Below, in pieces: positions 26,995 to 35,011 of a DNA stretch of 50,778 bases. Numbering within the stretch: the first letter of the stretch is position 1; the number at the start of each line of letters is the position of its first letter. The DNA is from JBBPYR01 sp038199755 (GTDB lineage: Bacteria; Chloroflexota; Ktedonobacteria; Ktedonobacterales; Ktedonobacteraceae). Location: positions 1 to 50,778 of the forward strand of contig JBBPYR010000332.1 in NCBI GenBank assembly GCA_038199755.1, written 5' to 3'. The translations under genes were made by a program, and so were the position numbers. The notes under the pieces are model-generated. The model had not been told where the DNA came from. It worked only from the letters and a program-made list of their open reading frames with translations, and did no database searches.

Positions 26995-28167
26995 TTAGAT
27001 GACTTTCTTGCCATAGGTATCGAGCAAGGTATGGCAGCGATCAATGATTTTCCCTAGCAGTGTTGCCTCTTGATCGGAAAGTGCAATCGGGGCACCATCG
27101 GCCTTCTTTCTCTCAATGTAGCGTCGATAGGTTTCGATACGGCTAAAGGCGGCCTGGGCTTTAGCTGTCTGTTCTGAGGTATAGCGAGATTCTTTTGTTT
27201 CGTTGTTTGGGAGTTCTCCCGTCGCGTCTTCACTCGCTTCATCGCTACTCGTCAATGCCTTGACCTCTTGGAGAAGAGCATGTACACCTTGTACATCCTG
27301 CGCATCCGATTTATCTTGGTTATGCTGCACTTCTGATGGCTGCTCCTGATCAGAGTAGGCATCTTCCGCGTGGTTTGTAGTGGAGGACGTTTCATGCACC
27401 ACGAGCACAGAAGCGTCGGCGCGGGCTTGCCGTTTTTTGGCTTGCAATTCCTCAATAGCGATCCGCACACCATCAACTGTAAGCTCATTTGCCAAGTATT
27501 GCGCGATGATGGGGGCGCGTTCCTCTCTTGTCTCAATGCGACGAAGATAGGTCATCACGCGTGGGCTGTATCGTTCGCGGAGCGCGTTGCGAATATCGGA
27601 GGCCGAACGCGCAGCCATGATCGCAAAATTCACGTGATAGCGATCTTTTTTGATCTCGGTGGCGATCTCCTCCTGCGTCATGCCGAACTCTTCGATGAGC
27701 TGAATATAGAGGAACCCGAGGTTCACGGGTGAGCGATTGACTTGCGCGGTATTCTCTCTGGCCAGTCGCAGACCGAGTTGCTTCTTTTCGAGTTGGGAAG
27801 CGTTGACAAAGACGGGGAGTTTTTCTAGGCCAGCCTCACGTGCAGCATTACGACGTTGGTGGCCACCACTAGTGATGAAATAGAATCCCTCTTGCCCTTC
27901 AACCGGGCTCACATTGAGAGCACCTTGAAAACCATCGAGCTTGATGGATTCGATCAGAGCCTCGAAGTCTTCAGGTAAAATCTCCTCGGCATGCTGATAG
28001 GGATTATCAACGATATGGTCGATGGCAACCCAGAGCACTTGGGGTTCCTGCGCTGATGACGTTGTCTCTTCAACAGAGAGGCCGACACCTCTGCCACGAC
28101 GAATTTCAACGGGCGTGCTGCGGGCTGCGCTTTGCGAAAGGAGTTTGTTGAGATCATGCTTGGGCAT
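26995..28167 (-). CDS. parB: ParB-family partition protein
   Basis: A 390-residue ParB/Spo0J-like protein. The N-terminal ParB domain starts near VLWVAIDHIVDNPYQ (45-57). The CTP-binding arginine motif appears as SGGHQRRNAAREAG (100-113), a variant of GERRxRA. ARENTAQVNRSPVNLG (136-151) and the helix-turn-helix at about 160-185 (MTQEEIATEIKKDRYHVNFA) follow, then a long acidic, low-complexity linker (250-330) and a C-terminal helical domain. It should spread from the flanking palindromes and work with ParA. Start at 28167 overlaps the parA stop by 1 bp. Confidence 0.9.
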   Translation of the reverse strand: MPKHDLNKLLSQSAARSTPVEIRRGRGVGLSVEETTSSAQEPQVLWVAIDHIVDNPYQHAEEILPEDFEALIESIKLDGFQGALNVSPVEGQEGFYFITSGGHQRRNAAREAGLEKLPVFVNASQLEKKQLGLRLARENTAQVNRSPVNLGFLYIQLIEEFGMTQEEIATEIKKDRYHVNFAIMAARSASDIRNALRERYSPRVMTYLRRIETREERAPIIAQYLANELTVDGVRIAIEELQAKKRQARADASVLVVHETSSTTNHAEDAYSDQEQPSEVQHNQDKSDAQDVQGVHALLQEVKALTSSDEASEDATGELPNNETKESRYTSEQTAKAQAAFSRIETYRRYIERKKADGAPIALSDQEATLLGKIIDRCHTLLDTYGKKVI

Positions 28168-28982
28168 TACACCTGTCCCCCTACTTTCGCTGGCGTCTGG
28201 TAGTGTTCGATGATGGCTCTGGCAACTGCGGCATAGGCAAGTGCCCCTGGACTGTTAGGCGCATAGAGGTCAATGGGCAGTCCTGCCGCCGGGCTCTCGC
28301 TCACCTTCACGTTTTCAGGTATGACCTGCTCAAACACTAATGAGCCGTATTTCTGCCGTGCCTGCTGCTCAATTGCTTTACTTAAATTCTTGCTTCTGTT
28401 ATATCTTGTGCAGATAAGTCCCCCTAAGTGTAGGGAGGGATTGAGGCGACGACACTTCTGGATGGCAACTTCAAGCTGCGGCATGGCATTCCACGCGTAC
28501 ACTCCCATCTCCAATGGTACGAGGACTGCATGCGATGCCACCAACGCATTATAGGTGAAGACGCCCAGCGAGGGTGGCGGATCGATCAGAATATAATCAT
28601 AGCGATTGACAACCGCGTCATCTGCGCCGGGACTACTTTCGGCATAGAGGGCGTCACGCAGCAAGAGTTCGCGTCCCACTTGGCCAGCTAACTCCATCTC
28701 GGCTCCTGAAAGATCAAGCGTGGCAGGAATGAGATCCACGCCAACAGGGGTGGGAAGGATGGCGAAGGATGCCCCTTGCTCTGGGTTGAGCAAGACCTCA
28801 TAGACGCTGTACTCAACTTGAGAAATATCGACGGCTAAACCCTGTGTAAGGTTGAATTGAGGATCAATGTCGACGCACAACACTTTCTTTCCCATGTGTG
28901 CAAGAATCGACGCCAGACTCAGTACTGTTGTTGTTTTGCCTGCTCCACCCTTTTGTAGGGCAAATGAAAAAATAAAACCCAT
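28167..28982 (-). CDS. parA: ParA-family partition ATPase
   Basis: A 271-residue deviant-Walker ATPase. The motif KGGAGKTT is at residues 11-18 with the signature lysine at 11; DIDPQFNLTQGL and YDYILIDPPPSLG (Walker B region) follow. There is no N-terminal helix-turn-helix, so it is of the short ParA/Soj class. It moves ParB-bound DNA over the nucleoid. Start ATG 28982 follows AAAGG; an in-frame TTG at 28997 is less likely. Its promoter and a nearby inverted repeat lie at 29000-29040, and the right palindrome array lies beyond. Confidence 0.93.
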   Translation of the reverse strand: MGFIFSFALQKGGAGKTTTVLSLASILAHMGKKVLCVDIDPQFNLTQGLAVDISQVEYSVYEVLLNPEQGASFAILPTPVGVDLIPATLDLSGAEMELAGQVGRELLLRDALYAESSPGADDAVVNRYDYILIDPPPSLGVFTYNALVASHAVLVPLEMGVYAWNAMPQLEVAIQKCRRLNPSLHLGGLICTRYNRSKNLSKAIEQQARQKYGSLVFEQVIPENVKVSESPAAGLPIDLYAPNSPGALAYAAVARAIIEHYQTPAKVGGQV

Positions 28983-28999
28983 ATAACGGCCTTTCAAAA

Positions 29000-29039
29000 T
29001 ATACTTTTGCCAAATAGTTCACTTGGCCAAAGTATACCA
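29000..29039 (-). promoter_or_regulatory. parAB promoter overlapped by an inverted-repeat operator
   Basis: TATACTTTTGCCAA (29000-29013) and TTGGCCAAAGTATA (29023-29036) form a 14-bp inverted repeat with one mismatch and a 9-bp spacer. The right arm overlaps an extended -10, TGGTATACT on the minus strand (29039-29031), placed just before parA. This fits repression by ParA, ParB or another regulator at this site. The sequence differs from the 18-bp palindromes. Confidence 0.5.
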
Positions 29040-29103
29040 TAGGACGCAGGATAATACAGCAAAAAAGAGACCTATCTTTTAGTGCAATGAGCTATTACAA
29101 AAT

Positions 29104-29284
29104 TTGGTTACGCGTAACCAAAGAATCAACGGAGATTATCTTTCGCGTTGGTTACGCGTAACCAAAACGTGATACATTTCTTGGTTACGCGTAACCAAAG
29201 AATCAACGGAGATGCTCTCCCCCAGTGGTTACGCGTAACCAAAATATGAGAGATTGTTTGGTTACGCGTAACCAAACAATCTCT
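29104..29284. repeat. Right parS-like array of TTGGTTACGCGTAACCAA
   Basis: Perfect copies are at 29104-29121, 29148-29165, 29181-29198 and 29258-29275; a copy with one mismatch is at 29225-29242. Copies one and three extend into an identical 15-bp tail (AGAATCAACGGAGAT), giving a 33-bp direct repeat. The last copy is the centre of a 36-bp perfect palindrome at 29249-29284. With the left array this brackets parAB with nine full sites and a half site. Confidence 0.85.
29249..29284. terminator. 36-bp perfect palindrome at the end of the OCD-like gene
   Basis: AGAGATTGTTTGGTTACG and its complement meet without a spacer. The palindrome starts 3 bp after the stop of the leftward gene at 29288, so the RNA could fold into a long hairpin followed by TATTTT and end that transcript. 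It also contains a parS-like core, so it may serve both roles. Confidence 0.4.
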
Positions 29285-29287
29285 TGC

Positions 29288-30235
29288 TTAGAGGGTTACG
29301 GTATGGCCAAGTTTTTCTTGCAGAGCACGGTGATAGACGAGGCTGGCCGCGGCCATGTCCTCGCTGGCGTGGCCCATGGCTTTGTAGATGGTGATCTCGT
29401 CATTGGATAATCGCCCTTGACGGAGGCCGAGCAGGACCTCGCCGAGTTCCGCGCCAAGCGTTGGGTCTAGACCAGCGAGTTCTCCGCAGCCAGTTGGTGG
29501 TGACTCGAAGGCAAGCCGGGTCTCCACAAAGAGTCGCCCTTGTGCGATCACGCGTGGGTCAAGTTCTCCGTGTGGGGGTCGATAGCCAACTGAGGTGATA
29601 TGTATGCCGGGTGAGAGCCAGTCGGGGCTAATCACTGGCTCACCTGCATTGGTGCAAAGGCACACGACATCGGCTCCGCGCACAGCCTCTTCGATTGTTC
29701 TCACTACCCGTATCTTGGGGTCGATGGCGGCAAGTTGCTCTGCGTGGGCGATCTGGCGTGATGCAATGCGTATCTCGGAGAACGAGCGCCCACGGGGAAG
29801 CATCTGCAGATGTGAACGGCCTTGCACGCCCGCGCCCACAATTGCCAGTACATGTGAGTCCGCTCGTGCCAGCAACTGCGTTGAGAGAGCAGCCGCACCC
29901 GCCGTTCTGAGTGCCGTGATGTAGGTGCCGTCCATAATCGCGAGGGGCGTACCTGTTTGTGGATCGAATAGACAGATAAGAGCTTGATGAGCAGGAATGC
30001 CGAGCTGCTCGTTGCCGTGAAAGACGGACACCAGCTTGACAGTAATTTCGCGGGCTTGCTGATAGGCAGGCATCGTGAGCAACACTCCGCTACTGGGAAC
30101 GGAAATCTCACTGCGTCTCGGAGCGTCAACAAGACCGCGACTGTGCGCTTTGAAGCCCTCGGCTAGTGCCGCCAAAAGTGCGTCAGGGTCGAGCAGCCTC
30201 CGCACCTCAGTTTCATTGAGCATTAAGATATCCAT
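29288..30235 (-). CDS. Ornithine cyclodeaminase / mu-crystallin family protein
   Basis: A 315-residue NAD(P)-dependent enzyme of the ornithine cyclodeaminase/alanine dehydrogenase family. Signatures are the substrate lysine region ITVKLVSVF (Lys67), MDGTYITALRTAGAAALS (102-118), the dinucleotide loop VGAGVQGRSH (133-142) and TNAGEPVI. It could deaminate or reduce a small amino or imino acid; the substrate is unclear. Start 30235 is set by GAGGAGG; it overlaps the preceding 727-codon gene by 23 bp. A metabolic gene lodged between a replication-type gene and parAB is unusual. Confidence 0.88.
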   Translation of the reverse strand: MDILMLNETEVRRLLDPDALLAALAEGFKAHSRGLVDAPRRSEISVPSSGVLLTMPAYQQAREITVKLVSVFHGNEQLGIPAHQALICLFDPQTGTPLAIMDGTYITALRTAGAAALSTQLLARADSHVLAIVGAGVQGRSHLQMLPRGRSFSEIRIASRQIAHAEQLAAIDPKIRVVRTIEEAVRGADVVCLCTNAGEPVISPDWLSPGIHITSVGYRPPHGELDPRVIAQGRLFVETRLAFESPPTGCGELAGLDPTLGAELGEVLLGLRQGRLSNDEITIYKAMGHASEDMAAASLVYHRALQEKLGHTVTL

Positions 30236-32396
30236 CCTGTACCTCCTCTTTTGCATGTATCGTGTCATAGTAATCTAAGAAATCATTCAGCGATTTTTCA
30301 TCATACAAGCACCAGCTATCGCATTCATCACTGGTTGAACTGACCATCAGGCCCTGACGCAGGGTACAGGGAGCGATATAGACAGTCGTCGTAAACAGAG
30401 CGGGATCAAGAAATCCTTGCAGCCATATCTCTATACTGACCACCCACTCATCGCGTGGGCCAGCGAGAAGAGCAGCCTCAGTCTCTCTATCACAGAGTGA
30501 CGGCGAGAGCCATGCTAGATAGGTTGCTATCTCATACTCAGCTTGTGGCGATGTGTCATAGCAATACGAACGTAACATAAACTTAAGCAGGTAAATGCGA
30601 TACTCTTGATAGTCCTGACAGTCCCATAACGCACCATCCAGTTCCACATAGAGATATCCCTGCTCCTCCAGGTGTTGTGCAGCTCCATTGACCCAGAAAT
30701 CGGTGAGCGTAGTCGAATTGACAATCACTTCATGAGGCATGATCCGCGTACGCTGCTGCTTTTTCCATCCGTGATTGCCAGTCTTGCTATCTTGCCACTC
30801 GCCGAGAGTACGAAACAAGGTGGTCAGCATGTTATAGGAATAGCCGGTCTCTGCCCAAGCGGTAATGGCAGCATTAGCCTTTTTTCCTGCATGATAGTCA
30901 TTGTAACGCGCTGTGACCCAGCCACCCCTTAACTGCTGAACACGATGGCCATGATCGGGAAAGGCACTGCGATATAGAGCGTCAACCACTGCGAGATCAA
31001 GTGCCCGCGCGTCTTCACTAAGTTGCTGTATACGGAGGCGAAAAACACTATCATTATGATTGAAATAATAAGACAAAAACCTTCCGAGGTATTCTTGTTG
31101 TGGGACGCCACCTTGCGCCTCTTGCTCTTCCACATCTAAGCGGTTATGGAATATCCAGGATTGAGGCAAAGGCGTGGTTGCAATGGTCGTATGGGAAGAA
31201 TCTATCTTCTTGTCTTGCTTGGCAAATTTGGCAGATTCTTGAGGGATATTTTTATTATTTACGCCGTTTTCAATGAAAGAATCATTACTATTTAAGTTAT
31301 TACTATTATTTATATTGAATTCATTGAGAGCATTTTCGGGTGAGGCGTTAAAATCTGCCTTTTTGGGGGTAGATAGCAGATTGTTGCTGTCGCTAGAGAC
31401 GATGATCGATTCTAGCTCTTGCGTAGGCTTAGTTTCGGCATGAGAAGATCGATTCTTCACTATTGAATCTGCTGTTTGTGCTGGTTGAGTTTGCTTGGGT
31501 GCCTGAGCTGGCAGAGACGGCTCAGGTGAAAGTATGCTTTGTGTCTGTGCCTGCGCGAAGAATCTGCCTTCTTGTGAAGAAGCTGCTTTCAGCTTGCTCT
31601 TTTGCTTATTGGCATATTTGTGTAGGACACGAATACTATGCTCCGTCAGTAAGCGTTGGAGCTCGTTCATAAATGTGGGCAGTAGTGTATGCGTTTCTTG
31701 ACGCTGCACCAGATCATAAATGGTGTGTGCGGACTGCTGTACTTCTGCCAGAATGATTTCCAGCGTTTCATCTTGTAGCGTGGCAGCAGTCGTCGTGGTC
31801 GTCTTTGTGGAAGAATCTGCTATTGTGCTGGTAGGGACGACTCCCTCTTGCTGTGTGCAGAACTGAGAGACGCGCTGAAACGCCTTTGAGCGGCTCACCT
31901 TTGTCTTTTTCTGCGCGATCTTGAGCAGGTGCTGTTGCGTATTTTCATTGGGGGCAATATAGGGGATCAAGGGAAAATGGTACACCACGCCTTCCCCACG
32001 TTTTTGCTTTGGCTTATTGAATACGCCAGCAGCAACGAGGAGGCGCAGGTATTTTAATGTTGCCTCATAACACATTGGCCATGCATACAGAGATTTATTA
32101 GTACAGAGTTCATTGACAGTCGGAATGTGGATAACGGCAACATCACAGGTTCCTAGATTGGGAAGCGTCAACTGGATTATGCGCGCCAAACGCAGAAAGT
32201 GGGCGAAGAATATAGGGGCACTGACGGTCACACGCCGATCAGAATCGGACGCAAAAATTTCGTTGGCGAAGCATATGACCGATTCGTGAACGCGTTCAAA
32301 GGTCGGGCTAATCGCCAATGCCACTGTTCGCTCATCGCAGTCCTTTCGTTGTATCTGCTCTGGATGTGCGGATATCCTCGTTTGCATCTCTACCAT
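30213..32396 (-). CDS. Unidentified 727-aa protein beside iterons, candidate replication initiator
   Basis: No family is recognised. Residues 1-160 look globular with a possible winged helix (NELCTNKSLYAWPMCYEATLKYLRLLVAAGVF, then a basic turn and VVYHFPLIPY). About 165-430 is low-complexity, rich in Thr, Gln, Ser and then Asn (NNSNNLNSND), probably disordered. About 430-727 is a second globular part rich in Trp and Tyr (LGRFLSYYFNHNDSVFRL, GGWVTARYNDYHAG, WLQGFLDPALF). No Walker motif is visible. AGGAGT precedes the ATG by six bases. The iteron cluster at 32541-32849 lies just upstream, the usual position of an origin relative to its initiator, so an initiator role is inferred. Confidence 0.6.
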   Translation of the reverse strand: MVEMQTRISAHPEQIQRKDCDERTVALAISPTFERVHESVICFANEIFASDSDRRVTVSAPIFFAHFLRLARIIQLTLPNLGTCDVAVIHIPTVNELCTNKSLYAWPMCYEATLKYLRLLVAAGVFNKPKQKRGEGVVYHFPLIPYIAPNENTQQHLLKIAQKKTKVSRSKAFQRVSQFCTQQEGVVPTSTIADSSTKTTTTTAATLQDETLEIILAEVQQSAHTIYDLVQRQETHTLLPTFMNELQRLLTEHSIRVLHKYANKQKSKLKAASSQEGRFFAQAQTQSILSPEPSLPAQAPKQTQPAQTADSIVKNRSSHAETKPTQELESIIVSSDSNNLLSTPKKADFNASPENALNEFNINNSNNLNSNDSFIENGVNNKNIPQESAKFAKQDKKIDSSHTTIATTPLPQSWIFHNRLDVEEQEAQGGVPQQEYLGRFLSYYFNHNDSVFRLRIQQLSEDARALDLAVVDALYRSAFPDHGHRVQQLRGGWVTARYNDYHAGKKANAAITAWAETGYSYNMLTTLFRTLGEWQDSKTGNHGWKKQQRTRIMPHEVIVNSTTLTDFWVNGAAQHLEEQGYLYVELDGALWDCQDYQEYRIYLLKFMLRSYCYDTSPQAEYEIATYLAWLSPSLCDRETEAALLAGPRDEWVVSIEIWLQGFLDPALFTTTVYIAPCTLRQGLMVSSTSDECDSWCLYDEKSLNDFLDYYDTIHAKEEVQDGYLNAQ

Positions 32397-32474
32397 ACTT
32401 TTACTCCTACAGGGACGGTTGCTTGTATAAGCTAATGGAGTTTATACCTTGATGGCATTGTACATGGGACAAAA

Positions 32475-32510
32475 TTCCGCTACTAGTGTGTAATCGGAAA
32501 AAAAGCGGAA
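32475..32510. promoter_or_regulatory. Inverted repeat in the upstream region of the candidate rep gene
   Basis: TTCCGCT at 32475-32481 pairs with AGCGGAA at 32504-32510. A smaller palindrome GCTTGTATAAGC lies near 32423-32434 between this and the start codon. Both sit where a rep promoter and operator would be; minus-strand TATAAA at about 32445-32450 could be a -10 box. Confidence 0.3.
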
Positions 32511-32540
32511 CCTAATAGGGGTAATTTGAGCGTAAAAACT

Positions 32541-32849
32541 CCCCCGACTATAGTGGGGAATTCCCCCGACTATAGTAAAATTCCCCCATCAATAGTGGGG
32601 AGTGCCACCTATTTTAGTGGGGTATGCCAACAAGAATGGCCTATGAAATGGCTTGGGAAGCCAAAATGCAAAAAGGACTTTTGGAGATACCTACCAAAGG
32701 GGGTGTCAAAAAGCCTGTAAGGGGATGCCACCGACTGTAGTGGGGGGTGCCACTTATGGGCGTAGGGGATGCCATAAAAAGGCAGATTCTTGCTAATATA
32801 TGGTCGGATAGCGTACTTACCAAAGGAAATGCCACCGACCATAGTGGGG
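32541..32849. repeat. Iteron-like repeat cluster, candidate replication origin
   Basis: Seven related units share the pattern C(C/A)CC-GACTATAGT-GGGG. Their positions are 32541-32558, 32563-32576, 32583-32600, 32604-32622, 32727-32745, 32749-32768 (weak) and 32831-32849. The first four start 20-22 bp apart, close to two helical turns, and the remaining spacings are near multiples of 21. ACTATAGT is itself a palindrome. Such phased direct repeats beside an unknown DNA-binding-like gene are typical of iteron plasmid origins. No clear DnaA box was found; an AT-rich segment follows at 32860-32960. Confidence 0.7.
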
Positions 32850-33322
32850 GGTGTCATGTTCTTTTGAAAAATAATTGTCGCTGCATATGTTTCTTTCTGA
32901 GCATGTAGCCAGCTTTAGCTAACTTGCTACTCCACTTTTTTCATGATAAAATGCCAATGAATATGTTCAGGAGGGAGAAACGTCTCATGGCTCCAGTGGC
33001 CCAGTAAGTCCTTCAGTTTAAAGCATGGTTTGCAGAGAGCAGGTTGCATATGGACAACCTGTATATTCGCGTGGTTTCGTTATCGACGATATGTCGAGAA
33101 CCCACGCAGCATCTTTCTGCCTTTGATCATGCACTCTCAACTGATGGCGTGGGCGAATACTGAGAACCGCAGGCGTATATCACCTTTGTAGCCTTTTCTC
33201 TCTTTGGCACCTTGAACGCTTGCGTGGCCATTCAAGACCTCTGCTAAAGAGACCTCTTCTCACCTTGCTGTCTCGCCTTCATCTCCGGTTGAGTGTGCAT
33301 CTCACCAAACGGAGCAATAACA
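32850..33322. other. Gene-poor stretch with a stop-riddled frame
   Basis: No intact gene is seen. At 32987 an ATG behind AGGAGGG opens a six-codon frame (MAPVAQ), and the same frame continues toward 33323 with several stops. It may be the decayed 5' part of the gene at 33323, but no homology is recognised. Confidence 0.3.
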
Positions 33323-33787
33323 ATGAGCCGAAGAACCGAACGGGACAGGCGATCTACCCAACGCTCTTTTACGAGCAAACAAACCCTCTGGTCTTGGACC
33401 AGTCGGTGGTTGCTTATCCATCAGCGAGCATGGCTGAGCCTGTGTGAACGCGACAAGCGTCACCCACCTCATCATTATAACCTGCATATTCAACCTGCTT
33501 GTGGCGGTCAGGACTACCACAACTATCATATTCGCTACCTAGGGGTCCAGGATGCCAAACATGTCTGGTCTGTGGTCGATGCGCCCTATGGCAGAGAGAG
33601 GAGCCACCGCGTGTACACCTTCGCGCAGCGGCACCTCTTCGGGGATGTCATTGATGCTGCCAGCAACTCGCTCATCACCGATATTCTGAACGATGTTGGA
33701 GACAGTACGATGTGGCTCACACTAGTTGAGTACCTTCCGCTTGTCTTGTTCGATTTATATCATCACGATAAGGAGCACCTATCATGA
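33323..33787 (+). CDS. Unidentified 154-aa protein, possibly a remnant
   Basis: The frame begins MSRRTERDRRSTQRS with GGAG about 10 nt upstream and ends in TGA at 33785-33787, overlapping the DinB start by 4 bp. The N-terminal 40 residues are basic; the rest has mixed composition (HIRYLGVQDAKHVWSVVDAPYG, DVIDAASNSLITDILNDVG). I know no family. The stop-filled upstream extension in the same frame suggests it may be the 3' end of a decayed larger gene. The overlap with DinB would allow coupled translation. Confidence 0.35.
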   Translation: MSRRTERDRRSTQRSFTSKQTLWSWTSRWLLIHQRAWLSLCERDKRHPPHHYNLHIQPACGGQDYHNYHIRYLGVQDAKHVWSVVDAPYGRERSHRVYTFAQRHLFGDVIDAASNSLITDILNDVGDSTMWLTLVEYLPLVLFDLYHHDKEHLS

Positions 33788-34377
33788 CAGAAAATCAGCT
33801 TTCGCTCTCCACCTTCTATGTGGGTTGGGATGTCTATCAGCAGCATCTTGTCGCGGCCATCACGCCACTTACCACGGAGCAGCTCGCCTTGCGTAGCTCG
33901 CCGCAAAACTGGTCAGTTGGCATGCTCGTGACACATATTGTAGCGGCACGTGCTTGGTGGTTTCACATACGGATGGGCGAGGGCAGTGCCGAACTTGCTC
34001 CCTTCGTATTATGGGATCTCGGAGTCTGTGAGGGAGGTATGGATCCATTCCACACGGCGGAAGAACTGGTAGCTGGGCTTGAGAAGACCTGGCAGATGAT
34101 CCAGAGCACACTTGACCACCTGACTCCTGCTGACCTTGAGCAGACCTTCCCGTATCCTGCTGAGGCGGTGCTTGTGCGTCACGCGAAACACGTAGAGCCT
34201 GCGCTCCAGCAATTCGCCCAGATGTGGTTAGATTCGCTGCATCTGGCAGGGGGAGTTAGACCTGCACGTTCATGTCAGTGGATAATCTGGCATGTGCTCG
34301 AACATGATATCCATCATGGCGGCGAGTTGTCTTCCATCCTCGGCGCACACGGCGTGGCAGCAGTCGATTTAGATTGA
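33784..34377 (+). CDS. DinB/YfiT-family metal-dependent protein (paralogue 1)
   Basis: A 197-residue four-helix DinB-fold protein. The probable metal ligands are His51 in LVTHIVAARAWW and the histidine cluster HVLEHDIHHGGE at 170-181. DinB proteins are often thiol-dependent transferases or DNA-damage-associated, but the role here is unknown. AAGGAG lies upstream. A close paralogue, similar over its whole length, is encoded at 47593-48186; both share the first residues MTE(N/H)QLSL and an ACCTATC sequence just before the ATG. Confidence 0.88.
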   Translation: MTENQLSLSTFYVGWDVYQQHLVAAITPLTTEQLALRSSPQNWSVGMLVTHIVAARAWWFHIRMGEGSAELAPFVLWDLGVCEGGMDPFHTAEELVAGLEKTWQMIQSTLDHLTPADLEQTFPYPAEAVLVRHAKHVEPALQQFAQMWLDSLHLAGGVRPARSCQWIIWHVLEHDIHHGGELSSILGAHGVAAVDLD

Positions 34378-34427
34378 GAGAGCGTCTGTCGTAGTTAAGC
34401 ACAGTTTTGTGCAACTTCGTGCTAGTT

Positions 34428-35000
34428 TCAGACACGTTCTTTGTGTTGGGATGTGGGTGAAGCTAGCACGAGCCACGCTATGTCCGCGCGGGGCTCAAGT
34501 GGCTCTTGTATCTCGGCGGGTACACGCGTCCTCAACCAGCAGCGTACAAATTCTCGGCTGGGCCCTATAATGAGTGGACTGTAGAGCGATTTCGGCAAGC
34601 TCACGATAGTCCCGTCGTTGATAGAAGGGGCGAAATAGGTGATGCGTGCAACTGGTTCTTGCGCTATTTGTGGTTCTCCCTCAAAGGGGAAGCGGTAGAT
34701 TTTGGGTATATAGCCAGTCAGACGATGTGCCAGAATCGTCCCTCCCGTGACGAGGCGTAAGGCCAAATAGAAGGCGTTAGGAAGGACCTTGGTTAGCTGT
34801 TCACAAGGCTCATCGCCTCTCGTACCCATTTGGTGTAGCATCCGTCTTGTATAGACAGATGCGAGTGTCGTTGACGATACTCCCGACGTGCGGCTGAAGA
34901 GGATCATCGCGATCACGAGGAGGATGTATCCGACAATCCCGATGGGGAGCCAAGCAAATTGGATGATGCGAAAGCTGATTGCTGTGACAATAGTGCGCAT
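34428..35000 (-). CDS. Unidentified small membrane protein
   Basis: A 190-residue protein with two probable membrane segments, about residues 13-36 (IIQFAWLPIGIVGYILLVIAMILF) and a weaker one at about 73-92. The remainder is a mixed polar domain. No family recognised. Start 35000 has AGGAGC seven bases upstream. It begins 11 bp after the stop of the TetR remnant, so the two were likely one operon, with the TetR protein as its regulator. Confidence 0.6.
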   Translation of the reverse strand: MRTIVTAISFRIIQFAWLPIGIVGYILLVIAMILFSRTSGVSSTTLASVYTRRMLHQMGTRGDEPCEQLTKVLPNAFYLALRLVTGGTILAHRLTGYIPKIYRFPFEGEPQIAQEPVARITYFAPSINDGTIVSLPKSLYSPLIIGPSREFVRCWLRTRVPAEIQEPLEPRADIAWLVLASPTSQHKERV

Positions 35001-35011
35001 GTTGACGGCTC

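Noticed and set aside
26842..29284. Possible CRISPR array
   Set aside because: Repeats are 18-bp palindromes with irregular spacers and enclose parAB; no cas genes are present.
32541..32849. Possible CRISPR or MITE cluster
   Set aside because: Units are short, degenerate and about 21 bp apart with almost no spacers, which fits iterons.
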